64,000 bases of DNA from Paenibacillus sp. OVF10 (GTDB lineage Bacteria; Bacillota; Bacilli; Paenibacillales; Paenibacillaceae): NCBI GenBank assembly GCA_022836915.1, contig CP094668.1, positions 2,728,001-2,792,000 on the forward strand, read 5' to 3'. Shown here piece after piece: positions 1 through 9,429 of this stretch. The notes beneath the pieces were generated by a model, which searched no databases, was not told the origin of the DNA, and was given only the letters and a program-made list of their open reading frames with translations. Both the position numbers and the translations under genes were made by a program. How positions within the stretch are numbered: the first letter of the stretch is position 1; each line of letters opens with the position of its first letter.

Positions 1-1017
1 ACAGACATAGCGTTATATGGTGACGTGAAAAAGGTTGTCGCTACGAAAGTAACGGAGAACAGTCCGGAAGGTATATTAAGAATGGCTGCTTCGTTCGACT
101 CGGGGCTGACATGGAAGACATACCGTTTCAACAAGTGGTTCGATATGGATATCCGGGATACTACGCTGTTTAAAAGAAAAGGAATGAATCTAGACACGCT
201 CAACGCGATCCCTGAAAAGGATTTAATAGATTTATCACGAATCGCCTATTACTTCGATAGCAGTAAGCATTATGAAAACAGCTATTCGCTGGACGAAGTG
301 AAGATGATCGTTGATGCACCGCGCAATGCAGTGGAGTTGAGTGATATGTCACTACAACTGTTAAACACGACTGCCACAATCGACCTAACCTTCTCTGGTA
401 ACAAACTAACAGGTGTGCTTGATGATGCAGATCAGGGCAAGGTGAAGTACCGCGTGTTGTTGAACGGTAAAACGTATTATCCGGCGGATGGCAATTTTAC
501 GCGACTAGCAGCTTCACCATTCAATATTGAACTCAATATTGACGAGAGAAATGTTAATTTTGGCGTAGAGAATATATTGAAGGTTGAATTTCAGGACTAT
601 TGGGGTGCAGTAGACTCTCGAGAAACCAAGTTTATCGGATCGTATTCAGGATTAATGTTTATGGATGAGTCTGGAGACTTTCTGTCAGATACCTTTGGCG
701 GTATTTTGAAACAACTTGATTATGGGGTGATCATTGCCGGACAGACGACGTTAACGAAGAAAGTTAGAATCAAAAACTTGCTTGGATATGCTGTGGATCA
801 TGTATACCTAGAGATGGATAAGAAATTCGAAACGGATGGTGTTGAAGTCCAATTATCCAGACAGGCTGACCCGTTTCTTCCGATCGATTATCTGACCTAT
901 GGTCTGATTCAACCGGAGGATAGCATCGATTTTTATATTCGTATCGCAACGGATATTCATGCCAAGCCGAATCCTAATGGTAATTTTGAAATGAAGGTCA
1001 CAGCAGACCGTGTATAG
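1..1017 (+). CDS. Phage-tail-like structural protein, 5' end outside the window
   Basis: The frame is already open at base 1, and a GTG at 25 is only an internal candidate, so the start probably lies upstream. About 338 residues are visible, with no signal peptide or membrane segment. The protein is rich in beta-prone, acidic stretches and looks like a minor structural or baseplate-type protein of large Gram-positive phages. No catalytic motif was recognised. The next gene follows after 11 bases and encodes a DNRLRE protein, so the two probably act together in a tail, tailocin or surface structure. The functional class is an inference from composition and neighbour. Confidence 0.55.
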   Translation, partial: TDIALYGDVKKVVATKVTENSPEGILRMAASFDSGLTWKTYRFNKWFDMDIRDTTLFKRKGMNLDTLNAIPEKDLIDLSRIAYYFDSSKHYENSYSLDEVKMIVDAPRNAVELSDMSLQLLNTTATIDLTFSGNKLTGVLDDADQGKVKYRVLLNGKTYYPADGNFTRLAASPFNIELNIDERNVNFGVENILKVEFQDYWGAVDSRETKFIGSYSGLMFMDESGDFLSDTFGGILKQLDYGVIIAGQTTLTKKVRIKNLLGYAVDHVYLEMDKKFETDGVEVQLSRQADPFLPIDYLTYGLIQPEDSIDFYIRIATDIHAKPNPNGNFEMKVTADRV

Positions 1018-1028
1018 CTCTCAATACA

Positions 1029-2987
1029 ATGAGACAGGAAGTGAGTGAAATTAATAACGGGGAGACTCTAGTAGATAGTTTTATACATATTAAAAGTCCG
1101 GAAAATCGTTTTGCAGCAAAGTATATTCTGTACAATCAGGTGGATGAAGAACTGCCTTCGATCCTAATAGCTGCTACAAGAAAAGGTAGCGAGATCGTAT
1201 CCAGTGTCTCCGTACGTGTCAGACGGCCACAGGAATTGAGCAATTCGCTATATGTAATGTACAAGGCGCAAGGAGATCTGAGCGCAACCATTCAAGCGGC
1301 ATCCAAAGTTGATCTTGAAGGCATGTTGTACGTTCGGCCACATAACCGTGCACACGGCAAATATGAATTACTGGAAGCACCGCGTGTAACTGTTAATCTT
1401 AAGCCTGTTGCTGATGCAACCACGCGAAGTCAAACTCACTTGCAGACGATCAACTTTGGTGATACACAGCGCATGATGATCGGCAGAGACGAGATGGAGC
1501 AATTCGAATCGTTTATACATTTCGGTGATCTGGATACCAGAATACCCGATTTGTTACATTTGGAAGAAGCTAAATTGAGGTTATATTACACAGGAACCCT
1601 GGCACCAGGAGCACACATTGAACTGCATCAGCCGGATACACTGTGGCGGGAGTACGGGATTACGTATGCGAATAGACCTCAGTCCATACAGCTCTTATCG
1701 TCCAGTTATATCATGGATACGACTGAACGTTATGTTGAGTTTGATATGATGGCATTACTTCAAATGTGGAGAGACGGTATTCTTTCAAATGTTGGAATGA
1801 TTATTCAGTCTAGCGGTAACACGCCGATCTATTTCAACACTCGTGAGTCTTCTAAACCACCTGTTTTGCAGATAAAATATATCACTTCTCAGATTTATTC
1901 CATCGGTCGAACCGAAATCGAAAGTGAAGTTTTTATTTATGGTGCAGGTCGCAAAGACATAGCTTCAACGTTAGTTGTACACAGTGATATTGGGCTGGAC
2001 TGGCTCAAATCTCAGTTGTACGTCCACCGTTATGAGGATCACATGCATCATGATATACCTCAAGTAATCGCGGTCAGCCGTCCGTACCTGGATGTAGATC
2101 TGACAATAGCTAAACGTATAGATGCAGAACTAGGTTCGAACATTTCTATTGCTGAAAGTAGGACAGAAGAGAAGGAAACATTGGTTTCTATTTCTAAGCC
2201 CGAGCTTCATTCGCAGTTCATTACCGCCATACGAACAACTAAGGATAGAGACAGTAATCTTGCCGTTAGAACAAGTCTGGACGATGAAAAAACTGTAGAA
2301 ATCGCAGTGTCTCATCCTGACTTGCCTTCAGTTATTACGGTAGATAGACAAATGTCTCTAGTTAGTACGTTAACGATATCACAACTGCTCGATGATGGAC
2401 GGGATACGAGTCTAATTGTATCCGTACCAGATCTTCATGCTTCATTGGAAGTCTCCAATTATATAAAAGCAACTTCAACGTTGGGGTCTTTGCTTACGGT
2501 CATGTACGATGGTGATTCGACTGTGATTTCGGAGATTAAGGTTAATAAGCCTGATCTGAATAGTGTTCTTCAAGTCAGAGCATTAAATCATGATGAGAGG
2601 GCAGGCAGTCTTGAGATTCCTTATTTGGAAGAACAGCTTGGGCAATTATATATCTCCAGACCTGATGTGCTTTCCAGCATTGAGGTCAAGTATATGGATG
2701 TTTTGGATGGCCACATTAGTATCAAGGAAAGAGAATACTTGGATAGCTATCTTCAGGTGCGAGAGTGGAAGGATATGCAGTCTACAGTAGATGTGAGACA
2801 GATTGTCGATATGGCTACTGAAATGACAATTTCCAAGCCTGATCTGGCTGCGTATATCCGACCAAGAGTTATTGCAAATGAAGAATTGGATTCGATCACA
2901 AGTATCCGTAAACTGGATGCCGGTGATTTAGTGACCACAGTAATTGTGAAGAGTCCAGGAAATCAAGCGTATTTTTACATTTTATAA
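1029..2987 (+). CDS. DNRLRE-domain protein with a C-terminal PDL repeat array
   Basis: 652 residues. Residues about 150-285 match a DNRLRE domain, a beta-sandwich module found in phage tail and cell-surface proteins: FESFIHFGDL, then AKLRLYYTG, then the W-x-E-x-GITYANRP signature. From about residue 340 to the end the chain is a degenerate repeat carrying a (V/I)S-x-PDL-x-S-x-(I/L)-x-V core: ISKPEL, VSHPDL, VSVPDL, VNKPDL, ISRPDV and ISKPDL recur every 40-60 residues. There is no signal peptide or LPXTG anchor, which favours a phage or tailocin fibre over a sortase-anchored adhesin. It follows the previous gene by 11 bases and ends at a strong terminator. Confidence 0.65.
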   Translation: MRQEVSEINNGETLVDSFIHIKSPENRFAAKYILYNQVDEELPSILIAATRKGSEIVSSVSVRVRRPQELSNSLYVMYKAQGDLSATIQAASKVDLEGMLYVRPHNRAHGKYELLEAPRVTVNLKPVADATTRSQTHLQTINFGDTQRMMIGRDEMEQFESFIHFGDLDTRIPDLLHLEEAKLRLYYTGTLAPGAHIELHQPDTLWREYGITYANRPQSIQLLSSSYIMDTTERYVEFDMMALLQMWRDGILSNVGMIIQSSGNTPIYFNTRESSKPPVLQIKYITSQIYSIGRTEIESEVFIYGAGRKDIASTLVVHSDIGLDWLKSQLYVHRYEDHMHHDIPQVIAVSRPYLDVDLTIAKRIDAELGSNISIAESRTEEKETLVSISKPELHSQFITAIRTTKDRDSNLAVRTSLDDEKTVEIAVSHPDLPSVITVDRQMSLVSTLTISQLLDDGRDTSLIVSVPDLHASLEVSNYIKATSTLGSLLTVMYDGDSTVISEIKVNKPDLNSVLQVRALNHDERAGSLEIPYLEEQLGQLYISRPDVLSSIEVKYMDVLDGHISIKEREYLDSYLQVREWKDMQSTVDVRQIVDMATEMTISKPDLAAYIRPRVIANEELDSITSIRKLDAGDLVTTVIVKSPGNQAYFYIL

Positions 2988-3004
2988 AATGAGTACATCA
3001 TCAA

Positions 3005-3028
3005 AGAGGGCGTTGGCCCTCTTTTTTT
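3005..3028 (+). terminator. Rho-independent terminator after the DNRLRE gene
   Basis: A seven-base-pair stem AGAGGGC/GCCCTCT with a four-base loop is followed by a run of T. It begins 17 bases after the stop codon. Confidence 0.85.
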
Positions 3029-3132
3029 GCGTTTAGGCTCATGTCCATCCCTAAGCATCTGTACTTTATTGTGTAACAGTCGTCTTCTCGTTATGATACA
3101 ATGTGTTCATCACACATTAAGGAATGAAGACC

Positions 3133-3393
3133 ATGCATCAAGAGGACAGTGTATTTGAACAGATTATGAAGCAGAAAAGATTGAAGCCTATCAAGCCTGA
3201 AACTACAAAAGTTCAAGTTAAACCAATACATAAAAAGAAACTAGCTCAGGAGCAATTAAGTGATTTGGATGTCCAGTTCAAAAAGTCGGTAGCTGAATCA
3301 ATAGACCGCAGTGTACTTCATAGACGTGTACTAGGAATTAGAAGAGAGTTAACGGAGATAAGGCGATTAAAGAATGATGAGCATGCGTTTTAA
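3133..3393 (+). CDS. Small basic hypothetical protein
   Basis: 86 residues, very rich in Lys and Arg, with a helical C-terminal half. I chose the ATG at 3133 because the Shine-Dalgarno sequence TAAGGA (3118-3123) abuts the upstream ATG at 3124 but sits nine bases before 3133. There is no recognisable domain or membrane segment. It is monocistronic, between two terminators. The function is unknown. Confidence 0.55.
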   Translation: MHQEDSVFEQIMKQKRLKPIKPETTKVQVKPIHKKKLAQEQLSDLDVQFKKSVAESIDRSVLHRRVLGIRRELTEIRRLKNDEHAF

Positions 3394-3407
3394 GGTAGGC
3401 CCACTTT

Positions 3408-3436
3408 GACCTTCCTTGGATGAGGGGGTCTTTTTA
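3408..3436 (+). terminator. Probable terminator
   Basis: GACC/GGTC stem extended by G-T pairs, then TTTTTA, just after the small basic gene. The stem is weaker than others in the window. Confidence 0.5.
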
Positions 3437-3527
3437 TGGGTGTTTATTCCCTGTGTAAGGAGTCGCAAATGGATTGGGGATAGTCCAGTAACCATAAATA
3501 CTCATAGTGTGCAAAAGGATATTGGGA

Positions 3528-3683
3528 ATGGGAATGACGATCTCAAGAGATTATACAGAAGTATGGGAGATTGACGTTGTAATCCAAGATATCTTTACGG
3601 AGGTTTGCAGACATGCCGGGAAAAAGGGATTGATGGGTAGCGTAGTCACTTCAATCATTTCTCAAGAAGGCAAAGATAAGTAA
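3528..3683 (+). CDS. Possible 51-residue hypothetical protein
   Basis: A short frame starts MGMTISRDYTEVWEID and ends EGKDK. AAAAGGA (3513-3519) lies eight bases before the ATG at 3528. It has no known domain and is supported only by the ribosome site and an open frame, so it could be spurious. Confidence 0.35.
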   Translation: MGMTISRDYTEVWEIDVVIQDIFTEVCRHAGKKGLMGSVVTSIISQEGKDK

Positions 3684-3801
3684 AAGAAGCAATAAGCTGA
3701 TTTTTTTCTACTTCGGTATTTTGTGTTCATAGATGGTATTTATAAAAACCATATCTTTGGGTGAAAGTAAGAAAAACTATCTTTAGACTATAGAATCAAA
3801 A

Positions 3802-3840
3802 GGGAGATCAGAGATAATTATCTCAGAGATCTCCCTTATT
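3802..3840. terminator. Bidirectional terminator hairpin
   Basis: GGGAGATC pairs with GATCTCCC, and inside it GAGATAA pairs with TTATCTC. The stem is flanked by A-rich and T-rich runs, so it can stop transcription from both sides. Confidence 0.7.
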
Positions 3841-3842
3841 CT

Positions 3843-3934
3843 TTATGCAGATTCAACGAAAAAATATAAAATTCCCATAACGACCATTATAGCTACTATA
3901 ACTATTACAATCCACATAAGTCCATTTTTTTCAA
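3843..3934 (-). CDS. Possible 30-residue membrane peptide, apparent one-base loss
   Basis: A TTG start at 3934 with AAGGTGAT upstream would encode a short Lys-containing head and one hydrophobic segment (core WIVIVIVAIMVVMGILYFF), ending ESA. The frame closes only if one A is restored in the seven-base run at 3925-3931; otherwise translation stops early. The bidirectional terminator sits directly downstream. It may be a small sporulation or stress membrane peptide, but the family is not recognised. Confidence 0.4.
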
Positions 3935-4052
3935 GTTATCATCACCTTTTGAGAAAATTTAGAATAAATGTTTCAAACTTCCTAATTAATGGTAACATAT
4001 TAATATCACCTTGCCTATACTACTATATAACCAATTGAAGGGAATTGATTCA

Positions 4053-4814
4053 ATGTTAAGGAAATTATCAAAAAGTTCGCTAGTACTAGTTCTAGTAACA
4101 ACGTTATTTGCATCTACGGCATTAGCAGATGCTTCATCTGAACCAGTAAAATATACTGCTGAGGAATATGTGAATTATTTAAATCAACTTATTAGTGAGG
4201 GAGATACAGAAGCTACTGAGACTTTGGAACAGTTTACCAACTTAGGGCCCTCTAAGCAAAATGCTTTCCTGAACTTTATCGCATCAGAAGATTATGTAAA
4301 TGCGATAGGCGATATGTTATCTGGTAAGGAGGGTTCATTATATGAAGACAAGTATAAGGAAATTTCTATTGAAGTTGAGACTATCACAACAGAAGATAGT
4401 CAAGCAAATCAATTTTCAACGAATGCTTTAGCCGCACAAGCCAATCAACATGCATCAGTTAGCCGCTCTGTTAAATTAGCAGCTTTTGGCATTGATACAA
4501 CCACTATCACTCTGACAGTCAGTTGGGAGCACAATGGAAGCGTGGCAGTAAAACCTCTTCAAGTTATACAAGGTCATACGAATAAGAATCCATTATATCT
4601 TTTGAGCGAAACATCAAACAATAGTCCGGGTTTCATTTCTGAGGGCTACTTCAATGCATCGGGCACTTGGACTATGAGAGCAACAGGGGCTGCTGGCTTT
4701 TTAAGCGATACATTAGGAATAAACATTAAAGCTTCAACGCCATCACATAGATATTACTCTTTCACTACCAGTCATTCTAATATGACACCTACCAATGGTT
4801 GGGTAGCGTTTTAA
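4053..4814 (+). CDS. Secreted hypothetical protein
   Basis: 253 residues from the ATG at 4053, preceded by AAGGGA (4038-4043). The N terminus is a Sec signal peptide: basic MLRKLSK, a hydrophobic core VLVLVTTLFA, and an ALA-DA cleavage site near residue 26. The mature part begins with an acidic helical region (about residues 30-110) and ends in a beta-rich region. No catalytic motif or cell-wall anchor is visible. It is probably an extracellular protein of an uncharacterised Bacillales family. A strong terminator follows, so it is a single-gene unit. Confidence 0.7.
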   Translation: MLRKLSKSSLVLVLVTTLFASTALADASSEPVKYTAEEYVNYLNQLISEGDTEATETLEQFTNLGPSKQNAFLNFIASEDYVNAIGDMLSGKEGSLYEDKYKEISIEVETITTEDSQANQFSTNALAAQANQHASVSRSVKLAAFGIDTTTITLTVSWEHNGSVAVKPLQVIQGHTNKNPLYLLSETSNNSPGFISEGYFNASGTWTMRATGAAGFLSDTLGINIKASTPSHRYYSFTTSHSNMTPTNGWVAF

Positions 4815-4847
4815 TAATAATTTTTAAAAATGGCATGGTGATAAATG

Positions 4848-4874
4848 CAAGGGGATTATTGATCCCCTTGTTAA
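4848..4874 (+). terminator. Rho-independent terminator
   Basis: CAAGGGGAT pairs perfectly with ATCCCCTTG around a short loop and is followed by a modest T/A tail. It lies about 35 bases after the secreted-protein gene. Confidence 0.75.
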
Positions 4875-5233
4875 ATTACAGAAAAAAATTGAAAAGTAAC
4901 ATGATAATAAACTGAATAAATTTGAGATGATAAATTGCAACTGTCTTATTACCCTATAAGTACATACAGTGAAGGCGCTCATAATTGCGTCTATTTTAAT
5001 ATGACGTTAACCAGTTGAGTGCGTGAAACGCGCAAAACAAAAAAACACATGTTGGAGAGGTGGTATGATTATTTCAATGAAAGCATGTTTCTACTAAAGT
5101 CTGCGAGGAGAATTACCAACAATTGAACTGTAAGTACCTACATTTTCTCAAACACGGCAGGTGTCCACACGACAATCCAGAATGAGGCATACAATTATCG
5201 TGACCTGTGGAAGAGGAGGTGGATCGGGAAATT
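4875..5233. other. Intergenic stretch with no recognised gene
   Basis: About 360 bases of AT-rich sequence. Only very short frames are present, such as a ten-codon frame near 5068. I see no convincing promoter pair, riboswitch or inverted repeat except the ribosome site of the next gene. Confidence 0.5.
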
Positions 5234-5536
5234 ATGGTGACGATGGAGCCCATTGTAGTTGGAGAGCATGTATTGGTTGGGGTAGAAGTCAAACTGCCCA
5301 AAACAACGTTGTTGACGATTAACACATCCAAAGGATATATCATGTGCGGAGCACTCGACGTGGGATTACTTAATGAGAAGCTCGGGGATCGCAAAATTAT
5401 TGCAGCTCGGGCGGTTGGTGTGCGTACACTGGAGCAGTTGCTGCATGCACCTATGGAGTCGGTGACAACAGAAGCCGAGGCCATGGGCATTACGGTTGGC
5501 ATGACGGGTGTAGAAGCTTTGTTGAAAATGATCTAA
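5234..5536 (+). CDS. DUF1805 (YunC-like) protein
   Basis: 100 residues from the ATG at 5234, with AGGAGG upstream (5214-5219). The protein matches the YunC/DUF1805 family: MEPIVVGEHVLVGVEVKLPK, then GYIMCGALDVGLLNEKLGDR, then AARAVGVRTLEQLLHAP. The family is short, soluble and of unknown biochemical role. In B. subtilis yunC lies beside yunD; here a YunD homologue is found about 14.5 kb downstream. A terminator follows immediately. Confidence 0.8.
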   Translation: MVTMEPIVVGEHVLVGVEVKLPKTTLLTINTSKGYIMCGALDVGLLNEKLGDRKIIAARAVGVRTLEQLLHAPMESVTTEAEAMGITVGMTGVEALLKMI

Positions 5537-5546
5537 TCACTAACAA

Positions 5547-5576
5547 AAGGGCTCCCCATATGGGAAGCCCTTCTTT
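5547..5576. terminator. Terminator after the DUF1805 gene
   Basis: AAGGGCTCCC pairs with GGGAAGCCCTT, followed by a short T tail. It lies between convergent transcription units and may serve both. Confidence 0.75.
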
Positions 5577-5644
5577 AGCGTCGTAATACAGAGCCTGGCA
5601 CATCGTAGCTCCCACCTCTATACACACGAACGCTTTCCATTTAA

Positions 5645-6718
5645 TTAAACTTCTTCCTTCGCGAACAAGGCAGCCAGATTTTCTTGGAAAGGTGCACGAA
5701 CAACGCCTTTTTCCGTGATAATAGCTGTTACATATTCGTTAGGCGTTACGTCAAATGCTGGATTAAATACTTTAACACCTTGCGGTGCTGTGCGTTTGCC
5801 AAATCCTTCGGTTACTTCCTCCGCAGCACGTTCCTCAATCGGAATAAGATCTCCGGATGGAGTAGACAAGTCGATGGTCGACAATGGGCTTGCTACATAG
5901 AACGGAATATTGTGAGCCTTGGCAAGCACGGCCACGCTGTAGGTTCCGATTTTGTTAGCTACGTCACCGTTCGCTGCAACACGATCAGTTCCGACGATAA
6001 CGGCTTGAATCCAGCCTTTGGACATCACCATGCCTGCCATGTTATCACAGAGCAGCGTAACGTCAATGCCGGCTTGCTGTAACTCAAATGCAGTCAGGCG
6101 TGCACCCTGAAGTACGGGACGAGTTTCGTCTGCAAATACTTTCAGGTGAATGCCACGTTCCTGTGCGAGATACATTGGAGCAGTTGCCGTACCGTATTTC
6201 GCAGTAGCCAGTCCGCCTGCATTACAGTGAGTGAGAACACCCATGCCATCTTCGAATAAAGGCAGTGCATTCTCGCCGATCATGCGGCATACTTCTTCGT
6301 CTTCCTTCTGAATTAACAGAGCTTCTACTTCAAGAGCATCATTGCCCTCTTCCAGGCTCAGGCCGGATTCAACGACCTCATTTGCTTTTTGCATCATGCG
6401 ATCCAATGCCCAGAACAGGTTCACCGCTGTTGGACGGGAAGTGGCCAGATGAGCACATATGGATTTCACGTGGTCCAACCAACCTTGAATGGTCGTTCCG
6501 TCATATGATTTGGCACCCAATACAACACCAAATGCAGCAGCAATACCAATCGCCGGAGCACCGCGTACTTTCATGGAGTGGATGGATTCCCATACTTCCT
6601 CGGGTGTATACAGTTTCAACATGAGGATCGTTTCGGGCAGCAGACGCTGGTCAAGCATTTCAAGCTTGTCCTTTTTCCAGATGAGAGAGGACAGAGGCTG
6701 ATATTCAGGGGTTGTCAT
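5645..6718 (-). CDS. mtnA: S-methyl-5-thioribose-1-phosphate isomerase
   Basis: 357 residues, the usual length. The enzyme converts 5-methylthioribose-1-phosphate to methylthioribulose-1-phosphate in the methionine salvage pathway (eIF2B-like fold). Family landmarks are the N-terminal KVRGAPAIG, the catalytic-Cys segment [13 protein letters not shown] near residue 165 and the catalytic-Asp segment [18 protein letters not shown] near 245. The ATG at 6718 has GGAGG upstream. It lies 23 bases after the mtnK stop on the same strand and is very likely co-transcribed with it, kinase first and then isomerase, matching the order of reactions. Confidence 0.93.
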   Translation of the reverse strand: MTTPEYQPLSSLIWKKDKLEMLDQRLLPETILMLKLYTPEEVWESIHSMKVRGAPAIGIAAAFGVVLGAKSYDGTTIQGWLDHVKSICAHLATSRPTAVNLFWALDRMMQKANEVVESGLSLEEGNDALEVEALLIQKEDEEVCRMIGENALPLFEDGMGVLTHCNAGGLATAKYGTATAPMYLAQERGIHLKVFADETRPVLQGARLTAFELQQAGIDVTLLCDNMAGMVMSKGWIQAVIVGTDRVAANGDVANKIGTYSVAVLAKAHNIPFYVASPLSTIDLSTPSGDLIPIEERAAEEVTEGFGKRTAPQGVKVFNPAFDVTPNEYVTAIITEKGVVRAPFQENLAALFAKEEV

Positions 6719-6741
6719 GGGTGGTTCCTCCGTTCCTTATG

Positions 6742-7958
6742 TTAAGCCTTAGTAGTAGTAACAGCTGTGGATACAATATCCAGTACTTCGCCGATGGTAT
6801 TCAAGCGACGATTGTTCTTGATCAATGCTTTACCAATGGACAACGCTTTACGCTGAGCATGTTCACGTTCAGTCGCATTTGGAATGGTATCAATATCCGC
6901 CACGTGAGCGAGTCCAACGATACGACGAACCATTTTGGCACCTGCGAAGCCAATGGAATCTCTGAACAATTGTTGTACATACAGATCCTGATAGCCTGGC
7001 GTTTTTGCCATCGGATCAACGAGGTCGTTAACCCAGAGTGCACGGAAACGAGATTCGAATTCAGTCCATACATCACGAACCATGTTCAGCAAAAGCGTCT
7101 CACGCTCACGCAAAGCAGTCTCATCCTGAATCCATCCTGGCAGGGATGCGTAATTCAAGAGCAGGTTCGCGAGGACTGCACCAACATCGAATCCCATGGG
7201 TCCGTAATATGCAAATTCGGGATCGATGACTTTGGTCGATTCAGGTGTAACAAAAATACTGCCTGTATGCAGATCTCCATGAAGCAATGCCTGCCCATAT
7301 GTCAGGAATTTTTCCCGCAGCAAGGCCACTTCAAGGTGAAGCTCTCCATCTGTGCGCAGGGCTTCAGCTTCGTCTTCAATAGAAGCATCATAATTATTTT
7401 TCTCGGCGATCCGGTAGGGTTCATCAAAGATCAGATCCTCCGTTATTTTGCATTGGTCCGGATTAATGAATCTGCCCTGTTGTTCCTTCTTCAATTGCTG
7501 ATCCATGCCCAAGTCGGATGTGAAGAACAGCGTTCTTGCCATGAATTCCCCAATGTGCTGTGCAAAAAGAGGATAGGAAACACCTTCAATCAGGCCTTTG
7601 CGCATGATCACATGATCACTTAGATCTTCCATAACCGTTAACGCGAGGTCATCATCGTAATGATACACTTCGGGTACCATCCCTGGACACAGACGATACT
7701 CTTCCTGAAGAATCTCACGTTCAATGCGGGCACGTACGAGAGAGAGCGGCCATGATTCTCCAACCACTTTCGCATAAGGAAGCGCCTGTTTGATAATGAT
7801 ACTTTTATCGGAGTTCTGATCCGTGATGTGGAATACCAAATTCAGATTGCCGTCGCCGATCTCGTGACAATCTAGATTTGCATCTGCCGCAAATGGACCC
7901 GGTAATGTTTTGGCCAGTTCAATTGCATCCTGGGGGTAAACGGGCGATATTGGGACAA
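6742..7958 (-). CDS. mtnK: S-methyl-5-thioribose kinase, apparent one-base frameshift near the N terminus
   Basis: The kinase phosphorylates methylthioribose on C1. Landmarks are EIGDGNLNLVFHI (ATP loop), IIKQALPYAKVVGESWPL, HGDLHTGSIF (catalytic Asp) and VIDPEFAYYGPMGFDVG (metal site). No usual start codon lies near the N terminus in the main frame. A TTG at 7958-7956 is eight bases after a perfect GGAGG but is in another frame. Restoring one base in the five-G run at 7932-7936 joins them and gives 405 residues beginning MSQYRPFTPQDAIELAK, close to the normal length. I therefore place the start at 7958. The long upstream extension in the main frame has no family similarity. It forms an operon with mtnA. 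Confidence 0.88.
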
Positions 7959-8019
7959 AGGTGCCACCTCCATATATATGAAGAAACAGGAAAACCCACT
8001 TCTTTGCTTGGTATATGTC

Positions 8020-8048
8020 AGTATATCGGAAATAGCGCGGTTTTTGAA
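8020..8048 (-). promoter_or_regulatory. mtnK: Probable sigma-A promoter for mtnK-mtnA
   Basis: On the minus strand TTCAAA (-35) and TATACT (-10) are separated by exactly 17 bases, about 55 bases before the ribosome site of mtnK. No S-box (SAM riboswitch) consensus was seen in the leader. Confidence 0.55.
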
Positions 8049-8253
8049 CTTTTTTGAGACAAGCCAAGTTGATCCTGATTCGAACTTCCTGTTCCAGGGT
8101 AAAAACAAATAGGCCGGACAGTTGAGAGAAACACTGTTCATAAGCCTCTCCGCTAGCAAGCGGTGACACATTATTAACTCTCTGTTATGCATTGCGGGAC
8201 AACCTGCTTATCATGCCATGACAGACTAATTTTAAATAAAGGATGGGATTAAT

Positions 8254-8715
8254 ATGGCTACAAAAAACAAAACAGATCAAGCAAAATCGGTGGAACAAGT
8301 ACTTAATCGTCAGGTAGCTAACCTGAACGTATTGTATGTTAAAATCCATAACTATCACTGGTACGTTAAAGGACCTAACTTCTTCACGTTGCATGTGAAA
8401 TTCGAAGAGTTCTACAACGAAGTTACAGTACAAATGGATGAAATCGCAGAGCGTATCCTAACGCTGAAAGGTAGCCCAGCGGCTACAATGAAAGAGTATC
8501 TGGAGCTTTCTTCTATTCAGGAAGCAGCAGGCGGAGAAGACGCAAAAACAATGGTGCAAAACCTCATCGAGGACTTCGCTACACTTTCGAATGAATATCA
8601 GGAAGGTATCGAAGTTGCAGATGCAGCTGAAGATCAACCAACATCCGATATGCTGACAGGCTTCAAGGCTGACCTGGAGAAACACATGTGGATGCTTCGC
8701 TCTTTCCTGGGTTAA
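8254..8715 (+). CDS. Dps-family miniferritin
   Basis: 153 residues, typical length. Dps proteins form 12-subunit shells that oxidise iron with peroxide and protect DNA. The intersubunit ferroxidase ligands are in place: H35 (in IHNYHWYVKG), H47, D62 and E66, with the spacing of the Listeria protein (H31, H43, D58, E62). The ATG at 8254 is preceded by AAAGGATGGG. It diverges from mtnKA. No clear PerR box was found in the short upstream region, although PerR control is common for this family. Confidence 0.92.
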   Translation: MATKNKTDQAKSVEQVLNRQVANLNVLYVKIHNYHWYVKGPNFFTLHVKFEEFYNEVTVQMDEIAERILTLKGSPAATMKEYLELSSIQEAAGGEDAKTMVQNLIEDFATLSNEYQEGIEVADAAEDQPTSDMLTGFKADLEKHMWMLRSFLG

Positions 8716-8780
8716 TATAGCCAAGATTTTGCCTAATACAAGTGGTTCTCTTACGTAAGCTTTCTGAGCTCGGATCTTTG

Positions 8781-8809
8781 TTGTCAGAAACGCCCTGAGC
8801 GTCTATACT
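8781..8809 (+). promoter_or_regulatory. Strong sigma-A-type promoter for the DUF1802 gene
   Basis: TTGTCA (8781-8786) and TATACT (8804-8809) are separated by 17 bases. The ribosome site AGGGAGGG begins at about 8825. Confidence 0.7.
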
Positions 8810-8840
8810 GCTGACAAGAATGATAGGGAGGGAACCGCTT

Positions 8841-9416
8841 ATGTTAGAACCAACGATACCGGCTTTAAAAGAATGGGCTTCTGCAATCAAAGCACTGGAA
8901 ACGGGTCGCCAAATTATGGTGATGCGCAAAGGTGGTATTGTAGAGGAAACCCGACATTTTGAGCTGAAAAGTCCGGCGTTTTACCTGTATCCGACTTATG
9001 AACATCAGCGTAAAGAACTGATTAAGTCCTCGGATCAATCCTATGTTGAAGAATCACTGGCCGAATGGGTGCCCGAAGCTTCGACAATCCGTATTACTGC
9101 ATATGCCGAAGTAACGCAGGATCTGGAGATACGAGATCAGGAGATGCTGGATCGACTTCTTGACTTTCATATGTGGACAGCGGATTTTGCCGAAGACCGT
9201 TTGAAATGGAAACGGAAAGATCCGCTCCATGTATTGATTTTACGTGTGTACCTTTTGAAAGATCCGATGGAAATCCCAGTACTGCCTGAATATAACGGTT
9301 GTCGTTCATGGATTTCTATTCCGAATGGTCCGGTGCCGCGCGAAATGACGCCGGTAGTGGACGTTGCGGTTTTTGACGAACAGGTACAGAAGATTAACGA
9401 GATGCTCAAATTGTAA
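8841..9416 (+). CDS. DUF1802 family protein
   Basis: 191 residues from the ATG at 8841, with AGGGAGGG at 8825-8832. The sequence matches DUF1802: ALKEWASAIKALETGRQ, MRKGGI near residue 30, then FYLYPTYEHQ near residue 50. The family is soluble and uncharacterised, and is often found near iron-sulfur or nucleic-acid genes. It has its own promoter and terminator, just upstream of the suf operon. Confidence 0.8.
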   Translation: MLEPTIPALKEWASAIKALETGRQIMVMRKGGIVEETRHFELKSPAFYLYPTYEHQRKELIKSSDQSYVEESLAEWVPEASTIRITAYAEVTQDLEIRDQEMLDRLLDFHMWTADFAEDRLKWKRKDPLHVLILRVYLLKDPMEIPVLPEYNGCRSWISIPNGPVPREMTPVVDVAVFDEQVQKINEMLKL

Positions 9417-9429
9417 TATTATTAATGAA

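Noticed and set aside
1029..2987. CRISPR-like or DNA-level tandem repeat in the DNRLRE gene
   Set aside because: The repeat is visible only at protein level with variable spacing; no conserved DNA repeat with spacers exists in the window.
6712..7623. Long plus-strand frame opposite mtnK
   Set aside because: It is the antisense shadow of mtnK, without a ribosome site or family similarity.
6742..8169. A 475-residue version of the methylthioribose kinase with a long N-terminal extension
   Set aside because: The extension has no family similarity, runs through the promoter and ribosome site, and disappears once the G run at 7932 is repaired.
7960..8200. SAM riboswitch (S-box) before mtnK-mtnA
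   Set aside because: The conserved S-box core elements were not found on the minus strand leader; only a sigma-A-type promoter was seen.
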